Origin: Pseudomonas sp. MWU13-2100
GTDB taxonomy: Bacteria > Pseudomonadota > Gammaproteobacteria > Pseudomonadales > Pseudomonadaceae
Length of the DNA stretch: 48,321 nucleotides
NCBI RefSeq assembly: GCF_023242365.1
Contig: NZ_JALLIX010000049.1
Span: 1-48,321 of the forward strand
Direction of reading: 5' to 3'
Shown here: one piece after another, positions 23,732-32,387 of the stretch
How positions within the stretch are numbered: position 1 is the stretch's first letter
How the letters are laid out: every line of letters begins with the position of its first letter
Program-made: the position numbers and the translations under genes
Notes under the pieces: model-generated
Databases searched by the model: none
What the model was told of the DNA's origin: nothing
Seen by the model: the letters and a program-made list of their open reading frames with translations, nothing else

Positions 23732-24915
23732 GCCGGGTCAATCTGGCGATCATCGGCGGTGGCCTGGTCGGTGCCAGCCTGGCGCTGGCCTTGCAGGCCG
23801 GGGCCAAGGCCCGGGGCTGGAAGATTACCCTGATCGAACCGTTCGCCCCCGGCGACAGCTATCAGCCCAGCTACGACGCGCGCTCTTCGGCGCTGTCCTT
23901 CGGCGCCCGGCAGATCTATCAGCGCCTGGGTGTGTGGCAGTCGATCAGCCAGCGGGCCGAGCCGATCAAGCAGATTCATGTGTCCGACCGCGGACGTTTC
24001 TCCACGGCGCGCTTGTCCGCCATGGAGGAGGGCGTGCCGGCCCTGGGGTACGTGGTGGAGAACGCCTGGCTGGGGCAATGCTTGTGGCAGGCGCTGGACC
24101 GGGAGGTGATCAGCTGGCGTTGCCCGGCCGAAGTCAGCCACCTGCAACCGCTGGAAGATGGCTATCGACTGACCCTGGGGGATGAAACCCAGCTGGACTG
24201 CGACCTGGCGATACTGGCGGATGGCGGTCGCTCCGGGTTGCGCGAGCAGTTGGGGATCGGCGTGCGCAAACGTTCCTATCATCAGAGTGCCTTGATCGCC
24301 AATATCACCACCAGTGAAGTCCATAACGGTATGGCTTTCGAGCGGTTTACCGACGAGGGGCCGATGGCCCTGCTGCCGTTGCCGGAGAATCGCTGCGCGC
24401 TGGTCTGGACCCGGCAGGGGATGGACGCCCAACGCCTGGCCGAGCTGGACGAGCGCAGTTTCCTCACTGAGTTGCAGGGTGTGTTCGGTTATCGCCTGGG
24501 CACCTTGCGCCAGGTCGGTGCGCGGCACCTGTACCCGCTGAGCCTGGTGGAAGCCGAAGAACAGGTGCGTGCGCATCTGGTGGTGCTGGGCAACGCCGCC
24601 CACAGCCTGCATCCGATTGCCGGGCAGGGTTTCAACCTGTCCCTGCGCGATGCCCAGGCCCTGGCCGAGGCCTTGCTGGCGAGTACGGCCCCGTTGGGCG
24701 ACCTGGCGACCTTGCAGGCCTACCAGGCGCGTCAACGCCTGGACCAACAGCTCACCGTGGGCTTCTCCGACCAGGTCACCCGCCTGTTCGGCAACGCCCA
24801 GCCGTTGGTGGCCCTGGGACGCAATATCGGCCTGCTGGGCCTGGACCTGCTGCCACCGGCCAAACGCTGGTTCGCCCGGCAGGCCATGGGCCTGGGTACC
24901 CGTTCCGATGTCTAG
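23728..24915 (+). CDS. ubiH: 2-octaprenyl-6-methoxyphenyl hydroxylase
   Basis: FAD-dependent aromatic hydroxylase of ubiquinone synthesis, 395 residues. The N-terminal dinucleotide site GGGLVGASLAL is at about 10-20. The second FAD motif DLAILADGGRSGLRE and the third, GNAAHSLHPIAGQGFNL, are the UbiH/COQ6 fingerprint. It is coupled to pepP by an ATGA overlap, as in E. coli pepP-ubiH-visC. The next hydroxylase gene follows after a REP-containing gap of 150 bp. Confidence 0.95.
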   Translation: MSRVNLAIIGGGLVGASLALALQAGAKARGWKITLIEPFAPGDSYQPSYDARSSALSFGARQIYQRLGVWQSISQRAEPIKQIHVSDRGRFSTARLSAMEEGVPALGYVVENAWLGQCLWQALDREVISWRCPAEVSHLQPLEDGYRLTLGDETQLDCDLAILADGGRSGLREQLGIGVRKRSYHQSALIANITTSEVHNGMAFERFTDEGPMALLPLPENRCALVWTRQGMDAQRLAELDERSFLTELQGVFGYRLGTLRQVGARHLYPLSLVEAEEQVRAHLVVLGNAAHSLHPIAGQGFNLSLRDAQALAEALLASTAPLGDLATLQAYQARQRLDQQLTVGFSDQVTRLFGNAQPLVALGRNIGLLGLDLLPPAKRWFARQAMGLGTRSDV

Positions 24916-24960
24916 GGCCTTGCCGGACCTGGGATACGCCCGCCTCCACACTCCGAACCG

Positions 24961-25035
24961 TGTGGGAGCAGAGCTTGCTCGCGAAGAGGCCCTTGAGGCC
25001 GCCAAAAGCTTCGCGGGCGGGCCCTGCTCCTGCAA
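24961..25035. repeat. REP palindrome between ubiH and the second hydroxylase gene
   Basis: Arms tgtgggagcagagcttgctcgcgaag and cttcgcgggcgggccctgctcctgca are inverted around gaggcccttgaggccgccaaaag. It is a diverged member of the family at 19303-19406. It interrupts what is a tight pair of genes in other bacteria. Confidence 0.8.
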
Positions 25036-25066
25036 AGTCCGCATAACCTTCACTAAGGCTTAAAGC

Positions 25067-26290
25067 ATGGAAATGCGCGCAGATGTGCTGATTGTCGGGG
25101 CCGGAATGGTCGGAAGCGCCCTGGCCCTGGCGTTGAAAGACAGCGGGCTGGAGATTCTCCTGCTCGATGGCAGCCCGCTGAGCGTCAAGCCGTTCGACCC
25201 GCAGGCGGCCTTCGAGCCGCGGGTCAGCGCCTTGTCCGCCGCCAGCCAACGGATTCTCGAGCGCCTTGGCGTGTGGGCCGGGATCAGCGCCCGGCGGGCC
25301 AGCCCGTACCGCGACATGCAGGTCTGGGACGGCAGCGGAACCGGGCAGATCCACTTCTCGGCGGCCAGCGTGCATGCCGAGGTGCTGGGACATATCGTCG
25401 AGAACCGGGTGGTCCAGGATGCCTTGCTCGAGCGCCTGCATGACTGCGACATGGGCCTGCTGGCCAATGCACGCCTGGAGCAGATGCGCCGTTCCGGCGA
25501 CGACTGGTTGCTGACCCTGGCCGATGGCCGCAAGCTGCGCGCGCCCCTGGTGATCGCGGCGGACGGCGCCAATTCGGCGGTCCGTCGTTTGGCCGGCTGC
25601 GCCACCCGCGAGTGGGACTATCTGCACCACGCGATCGTGACCAGCGTGCGCAGTTCGCGACCGCACCAGATGACCGCCTGGCAGCGGTTTACCGATGACG
25701 GCCCGCTGGCCTTCCTGCCGCTGGAACGTGACGGGCAGCAGGACTGGTGCTCGATCGTCTGGTCGACTACCCCGGAGCAGGCGCAGCGCCTGATGCTGCT
25801 GGAAGAGGAAGACTTCTGTCGGGAGCTGGAGCGGGCTTTCGAAGGGCGGTTGGGCACGGTGCTTTCGGCGGATGCGCGGCTCTGTGTGCCGCTGCGTCAA
25901 CGCCATGCCAAGCGTTATGTGGCCGAAGGGCTGGCGCTGATCGGCGATGCGGCGCACACCATTCACCCGTTGGCCGGCCAGGGCGTGAACCTGGGCTTTC
26001 TCGATGCGGCGGTGCTGGCTGAAGAGTTGCTGCATGCGTGCGAGCGCGGCGAACGGCTGGCGGATGTGCGGGTGCTGAGCCGCTTCGAACGGCGGCGCAT
26101 GCCCCACAACCTGGGGTTGATGGCGGCGATGGAAGGCTTCGAACGGCTGTTCCAGGCCGACTCATTGGCGCTGCGCTGGCTGCGTAATGCCGGATTGAAG
26201 AGCGTCGAGCAGATGCCCGAGGCCAAGGCGCTGTTCGTGCGCCAGGCGCTGGGGCTGACGGGAGATTTGCCGGAGTTGGCGAGGGCCTGA
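25067..26290 (+). CDS. UbiI/VisC-like FAD-dependent ubiquinone hydroxylase
   Basis: Second UbiH/COQ6-type monooxygenase, 407 residues. It has the FAD site VGAGMVGSALALAL near 10-23, VIAADGANSAVRR in the middle and GDAAHTIHPLAGQGVNLGF at the third motif. In E. coli the gene after ubiH is ubiI (visC), which hydroxylates C5 of the ring. Position favours that role, but UbiI, UbiF and UbiM cannot be separated by eye. The ATG at 25067 has TAAGG upstream; a second ATG two codons later is also possible. Confidence 0.88.
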   Translation: MEMRADVLIVGAGMVGSALALALKDSGLEILLLDGSPLSVKPFDPQAAFEPRVSALSAASQRILERLGVWAGISARRASPYRDMQVWDGSGTGQIHFSAASVHAEVLGHIVENRVVQDALLERLHDCDMGLLANARLEQMRRSGDDWLLTLADGRKLRAPLVIAADGANSAVRRLAGCATREWDYLHHAIVTSVRSSRPHQMTAWQRFTDDGPLAFLPLERDGQQDWCSIVWSTTPEQAQRLMLLEEEDFCRELERAFEGRLGTVLSADARLCVPLRQRHAKRYVAEGLALIGDAAHTIHPLAGQGVNLGFLDAAVLAEELLHACERGERLADVRVLSRFERRRMPHNLGLMAAMEGFERLFQADSLALRWLRNAGLKSVEQMPEAKALFVRQALGLTGDLPELARA

Positions 26291-26343
26291 TGGGCATCTG
26301 TGCAACATCTGGTAACTCCTCTGTCTGCGGTTAAGTTTGAGAA

Positions 26344-26370
26344 GCGAAATGTGAGTCACTATCATTTCGC
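26344..26370. promoter_or_regulatory. Candidate Fur box upstream of the iron ABC genes
   Basis: Perfect 8-bp arms gcgaaatg and catttcgc surround an 11-bp core tgagtcactat. The inner part (tgagtca c tatcatt) loosely fits a 7-1-7 Fur pattern but lacks the A/T-rich consensus. It lies 30 bp before the ferric-iron binding protein gene. Iron control through Fur is expected for such genes; binding here is inferred. Confidence 0.4.
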
Positions 26371-26399
26371 GCTCATTTCGAAATCGAGAGACCGCTCCC

Positions 26400-27401
26400 A
26401 TGTCGGCACCCAAGCGTCTACTGACGGCCCTGGCCCTTTCTCTCATGGCCAGCACTGCCCACGCCGCCGACGAAGTGGTGGTCTACTCCTCGCGCATCGA
26501 CGAACTGATCAAGCCGGTCTTCGACGCCTACACCGCCAAGACCGGGGTCAAGATCAAGTTCATCACCGACAAGGAAGCGCCGCTGATGCAGCGGATCAAG
26601 GCCGAAGGCGAAAACGCCAGCGCCGACCTGCTGCTCACCGTCGATGCCGGCAACCTCTGGCAGGCGGAAAAAATGGGCATCCTGCAGCCCTTCAGGTCCA
26701 AGGTGATCGACGCCAATATTCCGTTGCAATACCGTTCGTCCGCCCATGAGTGGACCGGCCTGAGCCTGCGTGCGCGGACCCTGGCGTACTCCACCGAACG
26801 GGTCAAGCCCTCCGACCTGAGCACTTACGAAGCCCTCGCCGACAAACAGTGGGAAGGCCGCCTGTGCCTGCGCACGGCGAAGAAGGTCTACAACCAGTCG
26901 CTGACCGCGACCCTGATCGAAGTCCATGGTGCCGAGAAGACCGAACAGATCCTCAAGGGCTGGGTCGGCAACCTGTCCACCGATGTGTTCGCCGACGATA
27001 TCGCCGTGCTGCAGGCGATCAATGCCGGGCAGTGCGACGTCGGGATCGTCAACACCTACTACTACGGTCGCCTGCACAAGCAGAACCCGAACCTGGCGGT
27101 CAAACTGTTCTGGCCGAACCAGGACGACCGCGGCGTGCATGTAAACCTCTCGGGCATTGGCCTGACCAAACACGCACCCCATCCGGAAGCGGCCAAAGCC
27201 CTGGTGGAATGGATGACCACGCCCGAGGCGCAGCGCATCTTTGCCGACGGGAACCAGGAGTTCCCGGCCAACCCGGCGGTGCCGCCGTCGACGGAAGTGG
27301 CGAGCTGGGGCCGCTTCGTGCCCGATAGCCTGCCCGTGGAGATTGCCGGCAAGCGCCAGGCCGAGGCGATCCGCCTTATGGACAGGGCTGGCTGGAACTG
27401 A
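26400..27401 (+). CDS. Ferric-iron ABC transporter periplasmic binding protein (FbpA/HitA family)
   Basis: Periplasmic iron-binding protein of 333 residues. The signal peptide has its cleavage site near AHA-AD. The mature protein begins DEVVVYSSR, as in FbpA/IdiA-type proteins. Tyrosines 220-222 (NTYYYGRL) match the double-tyrosine that binds Fe(III). Further conserved stretches are AEGENASADLLLTVDAGNL and NLSGIGLTKHAPHPE. The permease gene follows 87 bp later. No ATPase gene is adjacent, the same arrangement I recall from P. aeruginosa PA5217-PA5216. Confidence 0.92.
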   Translation: MSAPKRLLTALALSLMASTAHAADEVVVYSSRIDELIKPVFDAYTAKTGVKIKFITDKEAPLMQRIKAEGENASADLLLTVDAGNLWQAEKMGILQPFRSKVIDANIPLQYRSSAHEWTGLSLRARTLAYSTERVKPSDLSTYEALADKQWEGRLCLRTAKKVYNQSLTATLIEVHGAEKTEQILKGWVGNLSTDVFADDIAVLQAINAGQCDVGIVNTYYYGRLHKQNPNLAVKLFWPNQDDRGVHVNLSGIGLTKHAPHPEAAKALVEWMTTPEAQRIFADGNQEFPANPAVPPSTEVASWGRFVPDSLPVEIAGKRQAEAIRLMDRAGWN

Positions 27402-27488
27402 GCACACACAAGTCTTGGTTACATGCCATTTTTTGTGGCGAGTGGTCAGCCCAACTGATCGCCGTATCCCTTTGCTCAGAGAGTCCCC

Positions 27489-29105
27489 TTGGCCCATCCC
27501 GCCCAGCGCCGCTGGTATCCTCTGGTCTTTGCCGTCGCCGCCCTGGTACTGCTGCCCCTGAGCGTGCTGCTGTTGTCCTGGCAGTCGATCGACCTGCAGA
27601 TCTGGTCCCATCTCTGGGACACCCAACTGCCACGCCTGTTGGGTAACACCCTGACTCTGGTGGTGGGCGTCGGCCTCGGGGTCACCCTGTTGGGGGTGAG
27701 CCTGGCCTGGCTCACCAGTCTCTGCGAATTCCCCGGCCGGCGCTGGCTGGACTGGGCGCTGATGCTCCCATTCGCCATCCCGGCCTATGTGCTGGCGTTT
27801 GTTTTTGTCGGTCTGTTGGATTTCTCCGGCCCGCTGCAAAGCCTGTTGCGCGAGTGGTTTGGGAGTGGCCTGCGCCTGCCCAGGGTGCGTTCCGCCGGCG
27901 GGGTGATCCTGGTGCTGGTGCTGGTTTTCTACCCCTACGTCTACCTGCTGGCGCGCAGCGCCTTCATGGCCCAGGGCAAGGGCCTGATGGAAGCCGCCCG
28001 GGTCCTCGGGCAATCGCCCTGGCAGGCGTTCTGGCGGGTGGCGCTGCCCATGGCACGTCCGGCCATCGGTGCCGGCGTGGCCCTGGTGCTGATGGAGACC
28101 CTGGCGGATTTCGGTGCCGTCGCGGTGTTCAACTTCGATACCTTCACCACCGCCATCTACAAGACCTGGTACGGTTTCTTCAGTCTCTCCAGCGCCGCGC
28201 AACTGGCCAGCCTGTTGCTGCTGGCGGTGCTGCTGGTGCTCTACGGCGAACGTCGCGCCCGTGGCGCCGTGCGCAGCGGCAATGACCGTCCACGGGGCCA
28301 GCCGCTCTATCATCTACGCGGCGTGAAGGCACTGGCGGCCAGCGCCTGGTGCCTGTTGGTATTCGCCTGTGCCTTTATCATCCCGCTGCTGCAACTGCTG
28401 GTCTGGTTCTGGCAGCGCGGCCGTTTCGATCTCGACGAACGTTACACCGGATTGATCTTGCACACCTTGTACCTGGGCGTCATGGCGGCGCTGATCACCG
28501 TCAGCGTGGCCCTGATGCTGGCCTTTGCCCGCCGTCAGGCGCCGACCCGGATCATCCGCTCCGGGGTCAGCCTGGCCAATCTCGGCTACGCGTTGCCGGG
28601 CTCGGTGCTGGCGGTGTCGATCATGCTCGCGTTCAGTTATCTGGACCGGATGCTGGTGATCCCGCTGTCGGGCTGGCTGGGTGGGACGGGCAAGCCGTTG
28701 CTGCTGGGCAGTCTGTCGGCCTTGCTGCTGGCCTATCTGGTGCGTTTTATCGCCGTGGCCTATGGCCCGCTGGAAAGCAGCCTGGCGCGTATCCGGCCGT
28801 CTTTGCCCGAGGCGGCGCGTAGCCTTGGGGTCAGTGGGCCACTACTGTTTTGCAAAGTGTATCTGCCGTTGTTGCTGCCCGGCGCCTTCAGTGCGGCGTT
28901 GCTGGTGTTCGTCGATGTGCTCAAGGAAATGCCCGCCACCCTGCTGATGCGCCCGTTTGGCTGGGACACGCTGGCGGTGCGGATCTTCGAAATGACCAGC
29001 GAAGGGGAGTGGGCGCGGGCCTCGCTGCCGGCCTTGACGCTGGTGCTGGTCGGGCTGTTGCCGGTGATCGGCTTGATTCGCCGTTCGGCACATCGAATCG
29101 GCTAG
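27489..29105 (+). CDS. Ferric-iron ABC transporter permease (FbpB family)
   Basis: Inner-membrane permease of 538 residues made of two homologous halves, each with about six helices and an EAA loop (MEAARVLGQSPWQAFWRVALP and LPEAARSLGVSGPLLFCKVYLP). This fused two-half layout is typical of FbpB/SfuB iron permeases. The start is a TTG with AGAGAG upstream; no in-frame ATG gives a complete first helix, so TTG is favoured. It works with the binding protein just upstream; the ATPase must come from elsewhere. Confidence 0.9.
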   Translation: MAHPAQRRWYPLVFAVAALVLLPLSVLLLSWQSIDLQIWSHLWDTQLPRLLGNTLTLVVGVGLGVTLLGVSLAWLTSLCEFPGRRWLDWALMLPFAIPAYVLAFVFVGLLDFSGPLQSLLREWFGSGLRLPRVRSAGGVILVLVLVFYPYVYLLARSAFMAQGKGLMEAARVLGQSPWQAFWRVALPMARPAIGAGVALVLMETLADFGAVAVFNFDTFTTAIYKTWYGFFSLSSAAQLASLLLLAVLLVLYGERRARGAVRSGNDRPRGQPLYHLRGVKALAASAWCLLVFACAFIIPLLQLLVWFWQRGRFDLDERYTGLILHTLYLGVMAALITVSVALMLAFARRQAPTRIIRSGVSLANLGYALPGSVLAVSIMLAFSYLDRMLVIPLSGWLGGTGKPLLLGSLSALLLAYLVRFIAVAYGPLESSLARIRPSLPEAARSLGVSGPLLFCKVYLPLLLPGAFSAALLVFVDVLKEMPATLLMRPFGWDTLAVRIFEMTSEGEWARASLPALTLVLVGLLPVIGLIRRSAHRIG

Positions 29106-29260
29106 GTGTCATGGTTCTCCCTTGCGGCTACAATGCGCGGCATTCGGTGCGGTCCGTCTGACAGACCGGGTACGAAACAGGACTCAAGGCCCCATCCATA
29201 AAGGGCTCAAGCCGGTTTCCTGCCTGTCCGCGCCTTCGCCACGCCCGGAAGGAGAAACCC

Positions 29261-30343
29261 ATGGGACAGCGTACGCCTCTCTATGACCTGCACCTCGCCC
29301 TTGGCGCGAAGATGGTCGATTTTGGCGGTTGGGATATGCCACTGCATTACGGCTCGCAGGTCGAGGAGCACCATCAGGTGCGACGTGACTGCGGCGTGTT
29401 CGATGTCTCGCACATGACCGTGATCGATATCAGCGGCAGCCAGGCCAAAGCCTGGTTGCGCCACCTGCTGGCCAACGATGTCGAGCGTCTCGAGAGCACC
29501 GGTCGCGCCTTGTACAGCGCGATGCTCAACGAGCACGGTGGGGTGGTCGACGACATGATCGTCTATCGCACCGAGGCCGGTTATCGCCTGGTGGTCAATG
29601 CCGCCACCCGTGATCAGGACATGGCCTGGATGCAGGCCCGGCTCGCCGGCTACGACGTGCAATTGCACGAGCGCCCGGAGCTGGCGATGCTGGCGATCCA
29701 GGGGCCCCAGGCCCGGCACAAGATCGCCGAGTTGGTGAGCCAGTCCCGCGGCCAACTGATCCAGCAGCTCAAGCCCTTCGAAGGCCGCAGTGACGGTGAT
29801 TGGTTCATCGCCCGCACCGGCTATACCGGGGAAGACGGCCTGGAGATTGTCCTGCCGGCCGACCAGGCCCCCGGCTTTTTCAACGACCTGGTGGGCGCGG
29901 GTATTTCGCCCATCGGTCTTGGCGCCCGGGATACCTTGCGCCTGGAGGCCGGCATGAACCTTTACGGCCAGGATATTCACCAGGACGTTTCGCCGCTGGC
30001 GGCCAATATGGCCTGGACCATTGCCTGGGAGCCGGCCGATCGCGACTTTATCGGGCGTAGCGCCCTGGAGGCGGAAAAAGCCGCCGGCGCCAAGCTCAAG
30101 CTGGTCGGACTGGTGCTGGAAGAGCGCGGCGTTCTGCGGGCGCATCAGGTGGTTCGGATCGCCGAGGTTGGCGAAGGAGAGATCACCAGTGGTAGTTTCT
30201 CTCCTACGCTTAGCAAGTCGATTGCGCTGGCGCGTGTTCCCTCGGCCACGGCTGATCGCGCCGAAGTTGAAATTCGTGGCAAATGGTACCCGGTTCGTGT
30301 GGTAAAGCCGACGTTCGTGCGTCATGGCAAAACCTTGATCTGA
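29261..30343 (+). CDS. gcvT: Glycine cleavage system aminomethyltransferase (T protein)
   Basis: Folate-dependent T protein, 360 residues. It takes the aminomethyl group from lipoyl-H protein and yields 5,10-methylene-THF and ammonia. Family features are FGGWDMPLHYGSQVEEHHQVR at the start, the catalytic Asp in GGVVDDMIVYR (D97-D98), RTGYTGEDGLEI, and SPTLSKSIALARV near the end. GGAG lies just before the ATG. gcvH follows 59 bp later. I see no glycine-riboswitch core in the 155-bp upstream region. Confidence 0.96.
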   Translation: MGQRTPLYDLHLALGAKMVDFGGWDMPLHYGSQVEEHHQVRRDCGVFDVSHMTVIDISGSQAKAWLRHLLANDVERLESTGRALYSAMLNEHGGVVDDMIVYRTEAGYRLVVNAATRDQDMAWMQARLAGYDVQLHERPELAMLAIQGPQARHKIAELVSQSRGQLIQQLKPFEGRSDGDWFIARTGYTGEDGLEIVLPADQAPGFFNDLVGAGISPIGLGARDTLRLEAGMNLYGQDIHQDVSPLAANMAWTIAWEPADRDFIGRSALEAEKAAGAKLKLVGLVLEERGVLRAHQVVRIAEVGEGEITSGSFSPTLSKSIALARVPSATADRAEVEIRGKWYPVRVVKPTFVRHGKTLI

Positions 30344-30402
30344 CTTTTCCGGCGGGCCCTCAATCGCTCCGCCACTGATACTTAAATTTGAGGACACTGA
30401 AT

Positions 30403-30786
30403 ATGAGCGATATCCCAGCTGATCTGCGTTTTGCCGAAAGTCACGAGTGGGCCCGCCTGGAAGCTGACGGTACAGTTACCGTCGGCATCAGCGACCATGC
30501 CCAGGAAGCCTTGGGCGATGTGGTGTTCGTGGAACTGACTGAAGTCGGTACCGAGTTCGCTGCTGGCGAGGCGGCCGGTGTGGTCGAGTCGGTGAAGGCC
30601 GCTTCGGATATCTATTCGCCAGTGTCGGGCGAGGTGATCGCGGTCAACGAGGCGTTGTCCGGCGAACCTGAGCTGCTGAACTCCGATCCGTACGGCGCGT
30701 GGATCTTCAAGCTCAAGCCGAGCAATGCGGCGGAGCTGGAGAAGTTGCTGGATGCGGCGGGTTACAAGAAGGCTATCGGCGAGTAA
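30403..30786 (+). CDS. gcvH: Glycine cleavage system H protein
   Basis: Lipoylated carrier of 127 residues that shuttles the aminomethyl intermediate between the P, T and L proteins. The lipoyl lysine is K65 in VESVKAASD, flanked by the usual YSPVSGEVIAVNEAL. The ATG at 30403 has AGGA 8 bp upstream. gcvP, the next gene in the standard gcvTHP order, does not follow; a REPIN and then an opposite-strand gene come next. Confidence 0.97.
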   Translation: MSDIPADLRFAESHEWARLEADGTVTVGISDHAQEALGDVVFVELTEVGTEFAAGEAAGVVESVKAASDIYSPVSGEVIAVNEALSGEPELLNSDPYGAWIFKLKPSNAAELEKLLDAAGYKKAIGE

Positions 30787-30834
30787 TCCACCAGCCTGGT
30801 TTTTGTGGGAACACTCATTTTGTGGGTGTTCTCA

Positions 30835-30986
30835 CTTGTGGTGAGTGGGCTTGTCGGAACGCCGCACCGCCACGCTCAGCTGCGAAGCAGTCGCAAAACC
30901 GACTAACTCGGCTTACCTGATCTACCGTGTTCGTTGGTTCTAGGGCCGCTTCGCGCCCCAGCGCGGGCAAGCCCGCTCGCCACAGG
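30835..30986. repeat. REPIN-like repeat (gtggcgagcgggc family), copy 3, left arm decayed
   Basis: The right arm gcgggcaagcccgctcgccacagg is intact. The left arm (gtggtgagtgggcttgtcgg) has several changes. The internal gctgcgaagcag hairpin and the ctaactcggcttacctgatc segment resemble copy 2 at 14202-14334. It lies between gcvH and the convergent aminotransferase gene. Confidence 0.8.
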
Positions 30987-31034
30987 ACTGAGCAAGCCCT
31001 CTCTCCACCGCAGCGGGAGAGGGCGCTCTTGCTG

Positions 31035-32174
31035 TTACGGTTGCAAAACCGCCTTGACCGCCGCCACCGAACGCTCGACATCGGCCTTGGTCATGGCGTT
31101 GAACATCGGCAACGACACGATCAGGCGCCCGACGCGTTCGGCGATCGGGAACATGCCTTCCTTGAAACCGCGTTTGCGGTACAGGCTCAGCAGGTGGATC
31201 GCCGGGTAGTGATAGCCGATGCCGATGCCGCGCTGCTTCATCTCTTCCATGAAGGTCGCCCGCGCCGGCTGGCCGTCCTGACGCTCCGGCAGTACCAGCT
31301 GGAACATGTGCCAGTTGCTGTTGGTGAAATCCTTCACCGGTAGCTGCGCGCCGTATTTCTCCTCGAAATCACTGCCGAAGCATTCGAAATAGTATTCGGC
31401 CAGCTCACGGCGGTGCGGGGTGATCTTGTCGATATGGGCAAACTGGCCCAGGCCGATGGCCGCGGCGACGTCGGTCATGTTGAACTTGCCGCCCAGCACG
31501 TCCACGTCGAGGCCGTCATGGCCGGTACGGGTCACGCCCTGCAGGCGATATTTCTCGGCCAGGCGGGCTTCTTCGGCGTTGTTCAACACCAGGCAGCCGC
31601 CTTCGGACGAAGTGATGTTCTTGTTCGCCTGGAAGCTGAACGACACCAGGTCACCGAGGGCACCGATCTTCTGGCCGTTCCATTCCGAACCCAGGGCCTG
31701 GGCGGCGTCTTCGACGATGCGCAGGTTGTGTTTCTTGGCGATGGCGTACAGGCGATCCATATCCACCGGCAGGCCGGACAGGTAAACCGGGATGATCGCC
31801 TTGGTGCGCGGGGTGATGGCGGCCTCGACCTTGTCCAGGTCGATATTGCGGGTCACCGGGTCGATATCGGCGAACACCGGGGTCGCGCCGACTTCGATGA
31901 TCACGTTGGCGGTCGCTACCCAGGAGATAGGCGTGGTGATCACCTCGTCGCCCGCGCCGATGCCAGCGATGCGCAAGGCGATTTCCATGGTGCAGGTGCC
32001 GGAGTTGAAAGTGCGCACCGGACGCCCGCCGAAGTATTCCGACAGTTGCGCTTCAAAGGCCGCGACCTTCGGCCCGCTGGTGATCCAGCCGGAACGCAGG
32101 ACATCGCCCACGGCGGCAATGGTCGCTTCGTCGATGGTCGGTTTGGAGAAAGGCAGGAAAGGAAGTTCGCTCAT
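31035..32174 (-). CDS. DegT/DnrJ/EryC1/StrS-family PLP aminotransferase, ArnB-like
   Basis: Sugar aminotransferase of 379 residues. PLP-binding residues are D156 in VEDAAQ and the Schiff-base lysine K185 in SFQANKNITSSEGG, very like ArnB (FHAIKNITCAEGG), which makes UDP-4-amino-4-deoxy-L-arabinose. Also present are SGPKVAAFE, FNSGTCTMEIAL and HMFQLVLPE. The neighbours are not sugar or lipid A genes, so the partner pathway is unknown. It could supply an amino sugar for lipid A, O-antigen or another glycan. Confidence 0.85.
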   Translation of the reverse strand: MSELPFLPFSKPTIDEATIAAVGDVLRSGWITSGPKVAAFEAQLSEYFGGRPVRTFNSGTCTMEIALRIAGIGAGDEVITTPISWVATANVIIEVGATPVFADIDPVTRNIDLDKVEAAITPRTKAIIPVYLSGLPVDMDRLYAIAKKHNLRIVEDAAQALGSEWNGQKIGALGDLVSFSFQANKNITSSEGGCLVLNNAEEARLAEKYRLQGVTRTGHDGLDVDVLGGKFNMTDVAAAIGLGQFAHIDKITPHRRELAEYYFECFGSDFEEKYGAQLPVKDFTNSNWHMFQLVLPERQDGQPARATFMEEMKQRGIGIGYHYPAIHLLSLYRKRGFKEGMFPIAERVGRLIVSLPMFNAMTKADVERSVAAVKAVLQP

Positions 32175-32340
32175 GGGGTCGTGACGTCCGCTGTGAAGGC
32201 CGGCAGTGTTCTACCGGCAGTGAAGAGTAGACAGCAAGGCTGCAATACTGGCGATGATACTGTTTTAAGGTGAAAATTCAGTGCTTTTTTTGCTGTCCGG
32301 ACGCTGAACGAACACACCGGGCCGCTGCCCGGGCAAGGCA

Positions 32341-32366
32341 AAACGCCGCGGTTAAGCGGCGTTTTG
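32341..32366 (-). terminator. Rho-independent terminator after the DUF2388 gene
   Basis: A perfect 10-bp stem aaaacgccgc / gcggcgtttt with a 6-base loop gives T-runs on both strands. It lies 21 bp after the stop of the minus-strand DUF2388 gene. The flanking stretch 32175-32340 holds the upstream region of the aminotransferase gene and nothing else I can identify. Confidence 0.9.
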
Positions 32367-32387
32367 ACTGGGGGGGAAGCCTTTGGA

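Noticed and set aside
26418..28313. 631-codon minus-strand frame opposite the iron transporter genes
   Set aside because: It is antisense to two recognisable transporter genes and spans their intergenic gap; composition is typical of mirror frames.
29110..29260. Possible glycine riboswitch before gcvT
   Set aside because: The conserved glycine aptamer core segments are not visible, and the region is too short for a tandem aptamer.
30787..31034. Possible tRNA or small RNA after gcvH
   Set aside because: The secondary structure is explained by a REPIN copy; no cloverleaf or known RNA landmark was found.
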